DNA of 64,000 bases from Candidatus Terraquivivens tengchongensis (GTDB taxonomy: Archaea; Thermoproteota; Nitrososphaeria_A; Caldarchaeales; Wolframiiraptoraceae). Position 1 is the first letter of the stretch; the number at the start of each line of letters is the position of its first letter. The stretch is taken from NCBI GenBank assembly GCA_023268355.1, contig JALNJK010000001.1:186001-250000 (forward strand), written 5' to 3'. The position numbers were made by a program, and so were the translations under genes. Under the pieces are notes generated by a model, which saw only the letters and a list, made by a program, of their open reading frames with translations, was not told the origin of the DNA and did not search any database. Below are positions 41,904-50,204 of the stretch, piece by piece.

Positions 41904-42764
41904 ATGAAGTTCGTCCCCGTTAATGAGCCATTACTTGTTGAACCGGTAGCGAAGGAATTGCTTGACGCTAAGAGGCGCGGTCTTTCCGAAGTCGCACTTT
42001 CTTTCGACCTTGCGCTCTCAAAAGAGTCGTGTAGGTTGACAGAGACAGGCGTAGAAGTTAGAGGGAGGTTTGTGGATTGGAAAGTAGTCGGAGAATCTGC
42101 AAAAAGACCGCGAGATGTGTACGTTTTAAGGGCCGGAGCCGTAGAACCTGCGGCAATAGTCAGCGAGCACTTTTACAAACTTGTAATGGTGAAGTGGGGA
42201 AAGCCACCAACACTGGAAATCGACGGCATACATATGCATAGGATAAAGGACGTTACGCCAGATGAGGATACGAGGCTTAAGCTTAGGAACGTGGGAAGCT
42301 TCCGCGGTAAGAGCGTCTTAGATACCTGTATGGGCCTAGGCTACACAGCTATAGGCGCCATCTTGAAGGGTGCGGCCTCCGTGGTCACCGTAGAGATTGA
42401 CAAGAACGTGCTAGAACTTGCTAGGATAAACCCTTGGTCAAGAAAGCTGGCCGATGAAAATGTTGAAGTAATCCTTGGTGACGTATACGAAGTTGTGGAC
42501 AGTTTTGGGAAAGAGTTTAACGTTATAATACACGACCCACCAAGATTTTCCCTCGCCGGCCACCTTTATAGCACAGAGTTTTATAAGAAACTCGCCACGG
42601 TCTTAAAGCCAGGGGGCATTTTAGTTCACTATGTCGGTCAGCCTGGAATAAAAAGGGGAATAAGGCTCTGGGTGGGCGTGATGAGGAGGCTTAGGGAGGC
42701 AGGCTTCTCTGTCCGCTTTGACGAAGCTTCTATGAGCGTGGTCGCCCGGCTTTCTAACTTTTGA
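41904..42764 (+). CDS. SAM-dependent methyltransferase-like protein
   Basis: 286 aa from ATG 41904; a longer upstream ORF crosses the dtdA gene in antisense and is not supported. The SAM motif VLDTCMGLGYTAIGAI and VTVEIDKNVLELARINPWS are followed by a catalytic-type IHDPPRF. The N-terminal third (to about 120) is a distinct domain. The DPPR motif suggests an RNA or protein N-methyltransferase of the archaeal type; the substrate is unknown. It precedes lysS by 44 nt on the same strand. Confidence 0.84.
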   Translation: MKFVPVNEPLLVEPVAKELLDAKRRGLSEVALSFDLALSKESCRLTETGVEVRGRFVDWKVVGESAKRPRDVYVLRAGAVEPAAIVSEHFYKLVMVKWGKPPTLEIDGIHMHRIKDVTPDEDTRLKLRNVGSFRGKSVLDTCMGLGYTAIGAILKGAASVVTVEIDKNVLELARINPWSRKLADENVEVILGDVYEVVDSFGKEFNVIIHDPPRFSLAGHLYSTEFYKKLATVLKPGGILVHYVGQPGIKRGIRLWVGVMRRLREAGFSVRFDEASMSVVARLSNF

Positions 42765-42808
42765 TGATTTGCCCATCCTAAGCTAAAACTTTTAAGGCTC
42801 GCTCCTCT

Positions 42809-44416
42809 ATGGGGCTTTATCCGATGAAAACGAGCGAAATAATCGGAAAAGGAACGTGGCTAGACAAAGTAGCCAGTAAGATAATCGAGCGCGAATTATC
42901 GCTTGGAAGGGACACAAGCATGATAAGAACTGAAAGCGGTCTTGGTGCTTCAGGAATACCGCATGTTGGAAGCCTGTCGGATGCTGTTAGGGCCTACGGT
43001 GTAACGCTGGCTCTCAGGAACTTGGGCTACAATTCTGAAACCGTGGCCTTTGCGGACGACATGGATGGTTTGAGGAGGGTACCTTCTGACATGCCCTCTT
43101 GGCTCCAAGAACACTTGTTAAAGCCCGTGTCTCATATACCAGACCCGTTTGGTTGCCACAATTCTTATGGCGAGCACATGAGTAGCATGTTAAGGGATGC
43201 CCTTGACGCAATCGGTGTGGAATACAGATTCTTTTCAGCTAGGAAGGTTTACGAAGAGGGTATGCTGGTCAAAGAGATAGACACGATTCTAAGGAATTCG
43301 TCCACTATAGGCCAGATAATCTACGAGACAGTAGGGCAAGACAAATTCCTTAGGGTTCTCCCGTACTTCCCTATATGTAAAGGATGTGGTAGGATATACA
43401 CGGCAAACGCATACGAGTATGATCAAAAAAGACTCATCGTGAAATACAGATGTGAAGGTGTCGAGATAAAGGGTAGGAAGATAGAAGGGTGTGGATACGA
43501 GGGCGAAGCAGACATAAGGAAAGGTGACGGAAAGCTGGCTTGGAAGGTAGAGTTTGCCGCCAGATGGGCTAGGCTTGACGTACGGTTCGAGGCTTACGGA
43601 AAGGACATAGCAGATTCTGTTAAGGTAAATGACCTGGTATCTGAACGCATTCTGGGCTTCATACCGCCTTATCACATCAGGTACGAGATGTTTCTGGATG
43701 AGCATGGAAGAAAGATATCCAAGTCTAAAGGCAACGTCTTCACGCCGCAGGAGTGGCTGAAATACGGGACGCCGGAGAGTTTGCTCCTTCTCGTGTATAA
43801 AAGATATGCCGGAACTAGGAGAATATCATATAAGAGCATACCTAAGTTGATGGACGAGGTCGACTACATAGAGGATGTTTACTTCGGTAAGCAAAAAGTG
43901 ACAACAAAAACTGTTGAGATGCGCCTAAAAGGTCTGTATGAATATATTCATCACCTTAGGCCGCCAAGCAAGCCCAAGACGCATGTTCCCTATAACCTGC
44001 TCGTGGAGCTAGCCAGCTTTGCACCTCAAGGAAAGGTTGAGGAATTCGTGATCTCTAGACTCACGAAGTACGGTTACAAGGTTGATGATGAAGTGCTGAA
44101 AAGGGTCAGGCTGACGATAAACTATGCGCGTAAATTCGGTAGGCTGGAGAGGGGCTTGGTAGAGCTGAGCGAGAATGAGAAGGCGGCGGTCAGACAATTA
44201 GCATCAAAGATACGCGAGGTTAACAGTCCAGAGGAACTCCAGCACAGCATCTTCGAGCTCGCCCGCTCCAATGGAATAGAACCCTCACAATTCTTTAGGA
44301 AACTTTACGAGATATTCCTGGGCGTACCTAGGGGTCCAAGATTAGGTCCCTATTTGTTTGATATAGGCAAGGACGAAGTTCTCAAGTTACTCGAACCATA
44401 CCTGCGCCCTGCTTGA
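42809..44416 (+). CDS. lysS: Lysyl-tRNA synthetase, class I
   Basis: 535 aa. The HIGH-like box is ASGIPHVGSLS (residues about 46-56) and the KMSKS-like box is KISKSKGN near 305. C-terminal helical bundles read tRNA. CKGCGRIY with a later Cys pair in CEG...GCGY binds zinc. The class I LysRS is found in many archaea and a few bacteria, instead of the class II enzyme. The start is ATG 42809 (or 42824). Confidence 0.95.
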   Translation: MGLYPMKTSEIIGKGTWLDKVASKIIERELSLGRDTSMIRTESGLGASGIPHVGSLSDAVRAYGVTLALRNLGYNSETVAFADDMDGLRRVPSDMPSWLQEHLLKPVSHIPDPFGCHNSYGEHMSSMLRDALDAIGVEYRFFSARKVYEEGMLVKEIDTILRNSSTIGQIIYETVGQDKFLRVLPYFPICKGCGRIYTANAYEYDQKRLIVKYRCEGVEIKGRKIEGCGYEGEADIRKGDGKLAWKVEFAARWARLDVRFEAYGKDIADSVKVNDLVSERILGFIPPYHIRYEMFLDEHGRKISKSKGNVFTPQEWLKYGTPESLLLLVYKRYAGTRRISYKSIPKLMDEVDYIEDVYFGKQKVTTKTVEMRLKGLYEYIHHLRPPSKPKTHVPYNLLVELASFAPQGKVEEFVISRLTKYGYKVDDEVLKRVRLTINYARKFGRLERGLVELSENEKAAVRQLASKIREVNSPEELQHSIFELARSNGIEPSQFFRKLYEIFLGVPRGPRLGPYLFDIGKDEVLKLLEPYLRPA

Positions 44417-44494
44417 ACCAAATCTTAGTGCAGAATTACAAACACTTAAATATATCCCGCAAAACCTAATGACAAAAAAGCGTGGTAAAAGAGG

Positions 44495-44920
44495 TTGAGC
44501 GGGTTAGTAAAAATCAGTAACCTGAGCCCGTGGTCGCGCTCGGTAAACCTTCTTGCGAAGGTTGTAAAAAAAGGCGAGGAAAAGTTCGTAGCTTCGAAGT
44601 TTGACCAAAGGGAGCATAAGCTTAGTGAGACGTTGATTGCCGACGAGACCGGTGCCATAACGCTGGTTCTCTGGGATGAGAACATAGACAAGGTAAACGA
44701 AGGGGACGTAGTCATGATCACCAACGCTTTCGTAAAGCCGTTTAAGGGCTTCATGCAACTAAATCTTGGAAGGTACGGTTCAATAGAGATGGTTAACGAA
44801 GAAATTCCGAATGTAAACGTAGAGAACAACCTTTCAACAAAGGCCATACCTCGCGAAGAGGGTTATAGCGGACCACGAGGGAGAAGGTTCCAGACAGGAA
44901 GAAGAGGTAGGCAAAGGTAG
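44495..44920 (+). CDS. ssb: OB-fold single-stranded DNA-binding protein
   Basis: 141 aa. One OB domain fills residues about 5-105 (VKISNLSPWSRSVNLLAKVV, IADETGAITLVLWDENIDKVNEGDVV, GFMQLNLGRYGSIEM) and is followed by a flexible Gly/Arg-rich tail, GPRGRRFQTGRRGRQR. This is the crenarchaeal SSB layout, except that the tail is basic rather than acidic. It starts at TTG 44495 behind AGAGG. The DNA-repair genes further right (hjc, nreA) are within 4 kb. Confidence 0.9.
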   Translation: MSGLVKISNLSPWSRSVNLLAKVVKKGEEKFVASKFDQREHKLSETLIADETGAITLVLWDENIDKVNEGDVVMITNAFVKPFKGFMQLNLGRYGSIEMVNEEIPNVNVENNLSTKAIPREEGYSGPRGRRFQTGRRGRQR

Positions 44921-44990
44921 AAAAAAGGACCAATAACGGCAGCCGTATCTAAGCTAAAACGCTAATTAGCGAGCGCTATGACCTTTATGA

Positions 44991-45056
44991 CTGATGATGA
45001 AAGCGGGTATTTCGGAGTTACTGCGTAACGATGAAGAATCCGAGCAGGAACTGATA
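44991..45056 (+). ncRNA. C/D-box guide sRNA candidate 6
   Basis: Box C is GATGATGA (44993-45000), C' is CGATGA (45029-45034) and box D is CTGA (45051-45054). The D' box is CTGC (45021-45024), four nt before C'. The guides are 45001-45020 (D') and 45035-45050 (D). The closing stem is weak. It lies in the 222-nt gap between ssb and the coiled-coil gene, which also has a TATA box (TTTTTATATT, 45101-45110) for the latter. Confidence 0.62.
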
Positions 45057-45142
45057 CTGAGGTATTAAGGCAGTCATCCAGTCTGTTCCCTACTAACAAT
45101 ATTTTTATATTCAAAGGTTAAATAGATTCGAGAGAAAAGCCC

Positions 45143-46624
45143 TTGACAGAGGAAGGAGTCTTTAGGGAAAGCGAATCGGTCCAGAAAGCAGAAGAACTAC
45201 TGCGTCGATTGGATAAAGCCGGCATTTCGCTACAAAAGCTCGAAGATTTTCTTGATGCTGTCGAAAGTGCCGCAAAGGAACCCTCAAAGATTAGGTATTA
45301 TGCCACCGCTATGACCAGACTAAGAAAGCTGGAAAAGGAGACCGGGAAGAGCATAGGCGCCCTGCTGAAAGAGTACGAGAAGAAGGCAAGGGAACTTGTA
45401 ACGATAGAGTACGCAATAGACGACCTGAAAAAGAAGAGAACAAGACTTGAGGAAGACTTAGAGATCTATATGCAACAAAGAAAGCTTACCTTGGAGATAG
45501 TAAACAGGGTCAACTCCCTGCTCTCGGTTTTAGAACAATTTAAGCTAGGTTTAGAGGATGTTGAAAGGCTTGTTGCCGTATTGAACTCTATAAAAAACAC
45601 ACAGGGCAACCCGAACGAAGTGATTGAACAGGTAATCAAGGCTGGCGATTTAAGCAGGCAGATAACGGAGCTGGAGCGGAAGTTAAAAGAGGTTGAGGGG
45701 CTGGTAAATGAGGCCAGCATAAAGCGGGATTCCCTCCTTCGTGAGTGCGCTGAGCTTCTTAACGTCGAGTCGGAGGCTACCACGATAAAGTCTACTTTAG
45801 AGGAGTTAAGGGTTCAACGCGATAGCCTAAGACAAGAAGTCGAGGAGCTGAAGAGGTTACGTGAAACCCTTTACACAGAATACTCGTCGTTACTTGAGGT
45901 GAGAGGTACTGTAAAGGAATTGCTTTCGGCATTAGAGAGTAAAAAAGAGGAACTTAAAAAGTTGGACGAAGAGGTGTCAAAGAAACAGACAACCCTTAAG
46001 GAGCTGGAAGATGAGCTAAATGCCACTAGGTCCCTACTCACACTACTATCCGAGCCCCAAAATACCCAGCCCGAGGACATAGAGGCCATCATCCAACAAC
46101 TGAACAACATACTGAAAATAAAGCGCGGCGAGCTCCCGATGCTAAAGCCGCTGGAGGGTCACCTTCTAGAGAAGGCGAGAAAAAGACTGGTGGAGCTTGT
46201 CATACCGGCCCTTTCCGGCGAGTTTGTTCCCAAGTGGGTCTTCGAAAGGTTGGAGAAACAATTCGAAAGTCTAGTAGAGAAAAGGGCAAAGTTGGAGGAG
46301 GAGCTACAGTCCCTAAAGAGTGCTCTCAAATCTATGCAAGCCGAGGTGTCTGCCGGAGCACCCGTTGGGGCACCAAAGGAGGCTGAACAAGTAACTTTCC
46401 TAGTAAAAACCACTACGGGAGAAAAGATTCCTAAGGCGCCGAGCGATAAGAAAGCAAAGATAATATGCAGATATTGTAGGACTGGAACCTCAGTCTGGCT
46501 CCCCACCACCGAGGAGCTAGTAGAACTGAAGAGCAAAGGAGAAACTATGAAGATGGTATGCCCTTCTTGTAATAGACCCAACATCATAGACCCAGACATA
46601 GTACTTAAGCTCTACCAGAGGTAG
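45143..46624 (+). CDS. Large coiled-coil protein with C-terminal zinc ribbon, unknown function
   Basis: 493 aa. Nearly all of residues 60-330 are coiled coil (dense E/K/L/R heptads, for example LKKLDEEVSKKQTTLKELEDEL), and residues about 335-400 are a helical hairpin. The last 50 residues are a zinc ribbon with CRYC and CPSC. I do not recognise a named family; SMC/Rad50-like proteins share the coil but this has no ATPase head. It starts at TTG 45143, 27 nt before the next gene ends at 46634, so it is co-transcribed with the small protein downstream. It sits between SSB and Hjc/NreA, which suggests a DNA-related role, as inference only. Confidence 0.78.
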   Translation: MTEEGVFRESESVQKAEELLRRLDKAGISLQKLEDFLDAVESAAKEPSKIRYYATAMTRLRKLEKETGKSIGALLKEYEKKARELVTIEYAIDDLKKKRTRLEEDLEIYMQQRKLTLEIVNRVNSLLSVLEQFKLGLEDVERLVAVLNSIKNTQGNPNEVIEQVIKAGDLSRQITELERKLKEVEGLVNEASIKRDSLLRECAELLNVESEATTIKSTLEELRVQRDSLRQEVEELKRLRETLYTEYSSLLEVRGTVKELLSALESKKEELKKLDEEVSKKQTTLKELEDELNATRSLLTLLSEPQNTQPEDIEAIIQQLNNILKIKRGELPMLKPLEGHLLEKARKRLVELVIPALSGEFVPKWVFERLEKQFESLVEKRAKLEEELQSLKSALKSMQAEVSAGAPVGAPKEAEQVTFLVKTTTGEKIPKAPSDKKAKIICRYCRTGTSVWLPTTEELVELKSKGETMKMVCPSCNRPNIIDPDIVLKLYQR

Positions 46625-46633
46625 AGCAACACA

Positions 46634-47056
46634 ATGAGTAAGCTTCACCCCATAGTCATGATGCTTAGTTGGAAAACAAGGTTGCTGAAACCAGAAGATG
46701 TGGAGGCAATTTTGGCCGCTGTAGCGAACATACGCGTTCAGCCCTTTACGTTAACGCAGATAGCTGAATTCCTACCACCAGAGATTACCAAAGATAGGAA
46801 GAAGAGGAGGAGTATATCGAACTTACTCCAGGCTCTCGTCCAGATAGGGTACCTTTCAAAACCTTCTGAGAGAAAATGGATCAAAAATTCGCCGTCACTC
46901 AGCCATTTTCTTAGCCCTTTGCTCATAGAGCTTGGTGAAGTTGAAAGGAAGGTCTTTAGTAGACCAGCCGAAGAAAGGGTAATAAAGCTTAACCATGCAC
47001 CAGAAAGGGAACAATACAAGCAAGTGCAAACAAGAAAAGACACGTCAAGGGCTTAG
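46634..47056 (+). CDS. 140-aa protein with winged-helix-like region, partner of the coiled-coil gene
   Basis: The chain is mainly helical; residues 25-80 (VEAILAAVANIRVQPFTLTQIAEFLPPEI ... SISNLLQALVQIGYLSK) read as a winged-helix DNA-binding domain, with a polar, Arg-rich C-terminal tail. It begins 9 nt after the coiled-coil gene and shares its transcript. I do not know a family for it. Its last 12 nt overlap the convergent hjc gene. Confidence 0.6.
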   Translation: MSKLHPIVMMLSWKTRLLKPEDVEAILAAVANIRVQPFTLTQIAEFLPPEITKDRKKRRSISNLLQALVQIGYLSKPSERKWIKNSPSLSHFLSPLLIELGEVERKVFSRPAEERVIKLNHAPEREQYKQVQTRKDTSRA

Positions 47057-47476
47057 GTCTTTAGGTCTTCGCTTTATCATAATTGGATGGTCTGTATCTT
47101 CCGAGATTTCGACGAACTCCCATCCATAGCCCATAAATCTGACCGCTAAGACAGGTCTTGCTGTAATTTCCCCTCCACAATGCGGGCATCTTAAGCGGAA
47201 CATTCTACAAAACTCGAGGAGCCTCTTGACCTGCTCCTTGTATAGCACGACATAAGGTTTCCTGCTTGACTTAACCTCTATCGCATACAGCTCTCCATTC
47301 TCGACCGCTATGATATCTGGCTTTGCCATCTTTCCGCTTCCACTTCCAGGCGTCCTCACGGCATACCATCCCGGACGTCCTTTCCCGACCAATTTTTTGA
47401 CTAGGGAGTACTCGCTCTCGTAACCGACCCTTGCCTTGTACCTTGGTGAGAGCACATCCTTAGGTTTCTTAGGCAT
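47045..47476 (-). CDS. hjc: Holliday-junction resolvase Hjc with a zinc-knuckle insertion
   Basis: 143 aa. Catalytic residues of the resolvase fold are visible as Glu20 (GYESE), Asp54 (AKPDIIAVENG) and Glu67-x-Lys69 (YAIEVKSS), with VRTPGSG before them. It cuts four-way junctions in recombination. Residues 90-101 (CRMFRLRCPHCGG) insert a CxxC and a third Cys, which Pyrococcus Hjc lacks as I recall it, and could bind zinc. It faces NreA and MazG in the same orientation. Confidence 0.9.
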   Translation of the reverse strand: MPKKPKDVLSPRYKARVGYESEYSLVKKLVGKGRPGWYAVRTPGSGSGKMAKPDIIAVENGELYAIEVKSSRKPYVVLYKEQVKRLLEFCRMFRLRCPHCGGEITARPVLAVRFMGYGWEFVEISEDTDHPIMIKRRPKDLSP

Positions 47477-47579
47477 TTATACGCACCGCTTTGACTTTAC
47501 GAATTCTATACTCCTCCTATAAACCGCTTCTTTTTCCTATGCTGCCGGACATTCTTAGGGTAAAACGACTTTTTCTTCC

Positions 47580-48818
47580 TTATTCCAGCCTAGTCTGGTT
47601 TTTCAAGAAATCCAGCAACCAGCTTGCCCTTATCCACTTTTCAATAGGAAGCTTTAGCTTCGTTGATAAAAGCGACAAGGCCTCGTCCAGGCTACTTGCT
47701 CTGGTGGACCGCATACTGAGTGCTCTCCTGCTAATCTCTCTAAGTCTCCAAACACCAAGCGGCAACCATCCGGGGAAGACCTCAATAAACACGAGAGCCG
47801 CCGCTTGTCTCTTTCTAGCCGATAAATGTTCCAGCACTGGGAGTCTTACTGCATGGTAGGCACCGCCAATATTTTCAGGGTACCTATCCGGGAAGCCGGG
47901 GAATTCGTGGTCCGAGTAAGGAAGCCTGCTGGGCATGTTATGCCAGTATTCAAGAACCTCAAACATCCATCTTAACGGAAGCAGGAGGATGTAAACTCTA
48001 TTATACAGGGCCTCAAACCCGTAAATCTCGTAGAGGTCTATTAATGGATTCTTCATAACTTCCTTTCTGAGCGACTTGCCAATTATCTCATCAACGGCCG
48101 TTATGCTCCACTCTGTAGGAACGACTTTCCTCTCATTCTTCGCACCAAGGAGGCCAATTGAGAGGAGTCGGGTTATATGCTCCTGCCTAATGCCGGAACG
48201 ATACATCGTTATAATGGCATCCGCTGCCCTCAAATCTGTATCCGCTACTACTTTTTCGACAGTCCTTGGAACGCTAGGGTTCTCTACGAGTCTCACCTTT
48301 AGAAGTGGCGCTGAAGGACCTATAGGAGGTTCTCTTACGTAAAAGAGAGGCTTTAGTGATGGTTTGCTCTCAAACTCCATCTCGGCATCCACTGGTGTTG
48401 AGGACATAGCCAGCTCTTGAAAAGACTCGAGAAGCTTATTCGGTGTCCTTGCTGATGTAACGCCGACCTTTTTCTTACCATGAAGTAAGCTGAGTCTCAT
48501 GAGCAAAAGCTCGTCCATGGAAAAATCCAACCATTTTTCATACATATCCAGCAACCCCACAAAGTCCTTTTCCATAGCGGAAACGGCAGGACCGACGTTT
48601 ACCTTTGGATATCCCCACTCGCCCACCAACACTGTTGGTGGGCTTGCTCCAAACACCAGCCTATCCTGAAACCTTTCTATAGGTATCCAAGCAGACAACT
48701 TCTTAACGAAGGGACATATGGCGGGTCTGCATTCGGAAAGCTTGCCCCTACAGACTGGACAGAATTTCCTCCGCTCACCCTTTGCCTCAAGCTCACTAAT
48801 CTCGTATTCGTGTAGCAA
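47580..48818 (-). CDS. nreA: NreA-type DNA-repair protein
   Basis: 412 aa. The N-terminus carries a CPVC...C zinc motif. FGASPPTVLVGEWGYPKVNVGP and a central ADTDLRAADAIITMYRSGI are Nre-family marks. In Haloferax Nre proteins interact with PCNA and aid DNA-damage repair; the C-terminal end here, WLLDFLKNQTRLE, has hydrophobic residues that could act as a PCNA-binding peptide, but I am unsure. Downstream on the same strand lies hjc, 100 nt away. Confidence 0.88.
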   Translation of the reverse strand: MLHEYEISELEAKGERRKFCPVCRGKLSECRPAICPFVKKLSAWIPIERFQDRLVFGASPPTVLVGEWGYPKVNVGPAVSAMEKDFVGLLDMYEKWLDFSMDELLLMRLSLLHGKKKVGVTSARTPNKLLESFQELAMSSTPVDAEMEFESKPSLKPLFYVREPPIGPSAPLLKVRLVENPSVPRTVEKVVADTDLRAADAIITMYRSGIRQEHITRLLSIGLLGAKNERKVVPTEWSITAVDEIIGKSLRKEVMKNPLIDLYEIYGFEALYNRVYILLLPLRWMFEVLEYWHNMPSRLPYSDHEFPGFPDRYPENIGGAYHAVRLPVLEHLSARKRQAAALVFIEVFPGWLPLGVWRLREISRRALSMRSTRASSLDEALSLLSTKLKLPIEKWIRASWLLDFLKNQTRLE

Positions 48819-48853
48819 ATCCGATAAATTTTGTTAAAAGGTTTTTAATTTCC

Positions 48854-49162
48854 TTATCTCATCGGGCACCTACATGGTGATGAAGAACATCTAGGACATC
48901 CATTACCGTACTTTTTTAAGACAGCTTCTTCAAGGTCTATGTCGAGCAGGTTACAAAAGCTGCAAAGCCACGCGAATACGTCAGCTACCTCTTCCTTCAT
49001 GGCGCTCAAATCTTGCTTCAGATAAGCATCGCTCAGTTCGCCCAACTCCGATGCCAGCCAAAGCAGGGTCTTGTCAGAACCCCTGCTCAGATCCCTAGAT
49101 ATGTAGAGTTCTCTGAATAGTTTCTGAAAACTTGCAAGGGATTTTAACGAACTATAACTCAT
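48854..49162 (-). CDS. MazG-like nucleotide pyrophosphohydrolase with Cys-rich tail
   Basis: 102 aa. SELGELSDAYLKQD and KEEVADVFAWL contain the conserved acidic residues of MazG domains, which hydrolyse NTPs or dNTPs. The last 16 residues are cysteine-rich (CPRCSSSPCRCPMR), enough for a small metal site that ordinary MazG proteins lack. It lies 35 nt upstream of nreA on the same strand and so may be in the repair cluster. Confidence 0.85.
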   Translation of the reverse strand: MSYSSLKSLASFQKLFRELYISRDLSRGSDKTLLWLASELGELSDAYLKQDLSAMKEEVADVFAWLCSFCNLLDIDLEEAVLKKYGNGCPRCSSSPCRCPMR

Positions 49163-49251
49163 GACACGTAGTAAAACAAAGTCATATAAACCTCTTCCCT
49201 TAAGCCTACGAAAGCTAAAAATAGGACAACAAATCCCTAAAGCCTGTAGGT

Positions 49252-49737
49252 ATGGGAGATCCTAAAAGACACCGTAAGAAGTATGAAACGCCAAGGCATC
49301 CTTGGAGAGCTGATGTCTTAGCGGAAGAGCTGAAGCTCGTGGGCGAGTACGGGTTAAGGAATAAGAGGGAGCTTTGGAGGGCGGCAGCAACCCTAAGGAA
49401 GTATAGGGCGATAGCTAGGTCCCTCTTCGTTCTTAGCGGCGAAGAGCGGAAAGAAAAGGAAGGGATACTTATAGGAAAGCTAGCGAGGCTTGGCGTTCTG
49501 CCTTCCACGGCGACGCTAGACGATGTGCTAAGGCTTACGGTCAGAGACTTTTTAGAGAGAAGGTTACAAACGGTTGTTTACAAACTTGGAATGGCTACAT
49601 CAATACACCATGCAAGGCAACTGATAGTTCATGGTCATGTATTCGTAGGAGATAAGAAAGTTAGGTCGCCGAGCTATCACGTCATGGCTGGTGAGGAGAG
49701 GCTTATCAGGGTCTTGCTACCTCAACTTGCTAAGTAA
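49252..49737 (+). CDS. rps4: 30S ribosomal protein S4
   Basis: 161 aa. MGDPKRHRKKYETPRHPW at the N-terminus and the S4 RNA-binding domain with RRLQTVVYKLGMATSIHHARQLIVHGHVFVGDKKV are diagnostic. It is a solitary gene here rather than in the usual S13-S4-S11 string. It converges on moaE. Confidence 0.98.
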   Translation: MGDPKRHRKKYETPRHPWRADVLAEELKLVGEYGLRNKRELWRAAATLRKYRAIARSLFVLSGEERKEKEGILIGKLARLGVLPSTATLDDVLRLTVRDFLERRLQTVVYKLGMATSIHHARQLIVHGHVFVGDKKVRSPSYHVMAGEERLIRVLLPQLAK

Positions 49738-49743
49738 CTTCTA

Positions 49744-50202
49744 TCAATATTTTGCGCTAAGCCACGCATAAGTCCCATCTTCGTAGACCTCTTTCTTGAA
49801 AAGCGCGGGTTCAGTCTTATATCTCCTAACAGCCTCCTCCAAAGCTGGAAAGACCTCCTCTCTACTTTTGCCCGCTATAACCACCAGTACAAGGGGCTCG
49901 CCGACCTTAAAACTGCCTTTTAGGTGCCATATACCAACGAATTCTAGGTTGAACTTCTCCTTCGTCTCTTCACATATCGCCTGTATCACGGGGTTTGCGT
50001 GTCTGTCGTATGCTTCTATCTCTAAATACTCAACCCTTTTGTCGTTGTTACCGATGGACTTAACGATGCCCAAGAAGCTGACGACGGCTCCAGAGCCACC
50101 GTCAGAGAACATGTCCTGCATACTTGGCAGCAGCTTCCATAAGTCGAGTTCTTCCTTTTTGTAAACTCCGGGCGAAGGTAATCCTTTTTTCTCGAACTGC
50201 AC
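49744..50202 (-). CDS. moaE: Molybdopterin synthase catalytic subunit MoaE
   Basis: 152 aa. GAVVSFLGIVKSIGNNDKRVEYLEIEAYDRHA and RYKTEPALFKKEVYEDGTYAWL are the MoaE signatures; the Lys residues in the last motif are catalytic. It uses the thiocarboxylated MoaD C-terminus as sulfur donor, so the MoaD-like gene at 14844 may be its partner. It is encoded 2 nt after the Mrp ATPase gene, on the same strand. The start is GTG 50202. Confidence 0.95.
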   Translation of the reverse strand: MQFEKKGLPSPGVYKKEELDLWKLLPSMQDMFSDGGSGAVVSFLGIVKSIGNNDKRVEYLEIEAYDRHANPVIQAICEETKEKFNLEFVGIWHLKGSFKVGEPLVLVVIAGKSREEVFPALEEAVRRYKTEPALFKKEVYEDGTYAWLSAKY

Positions 50203-50204
50203 CC

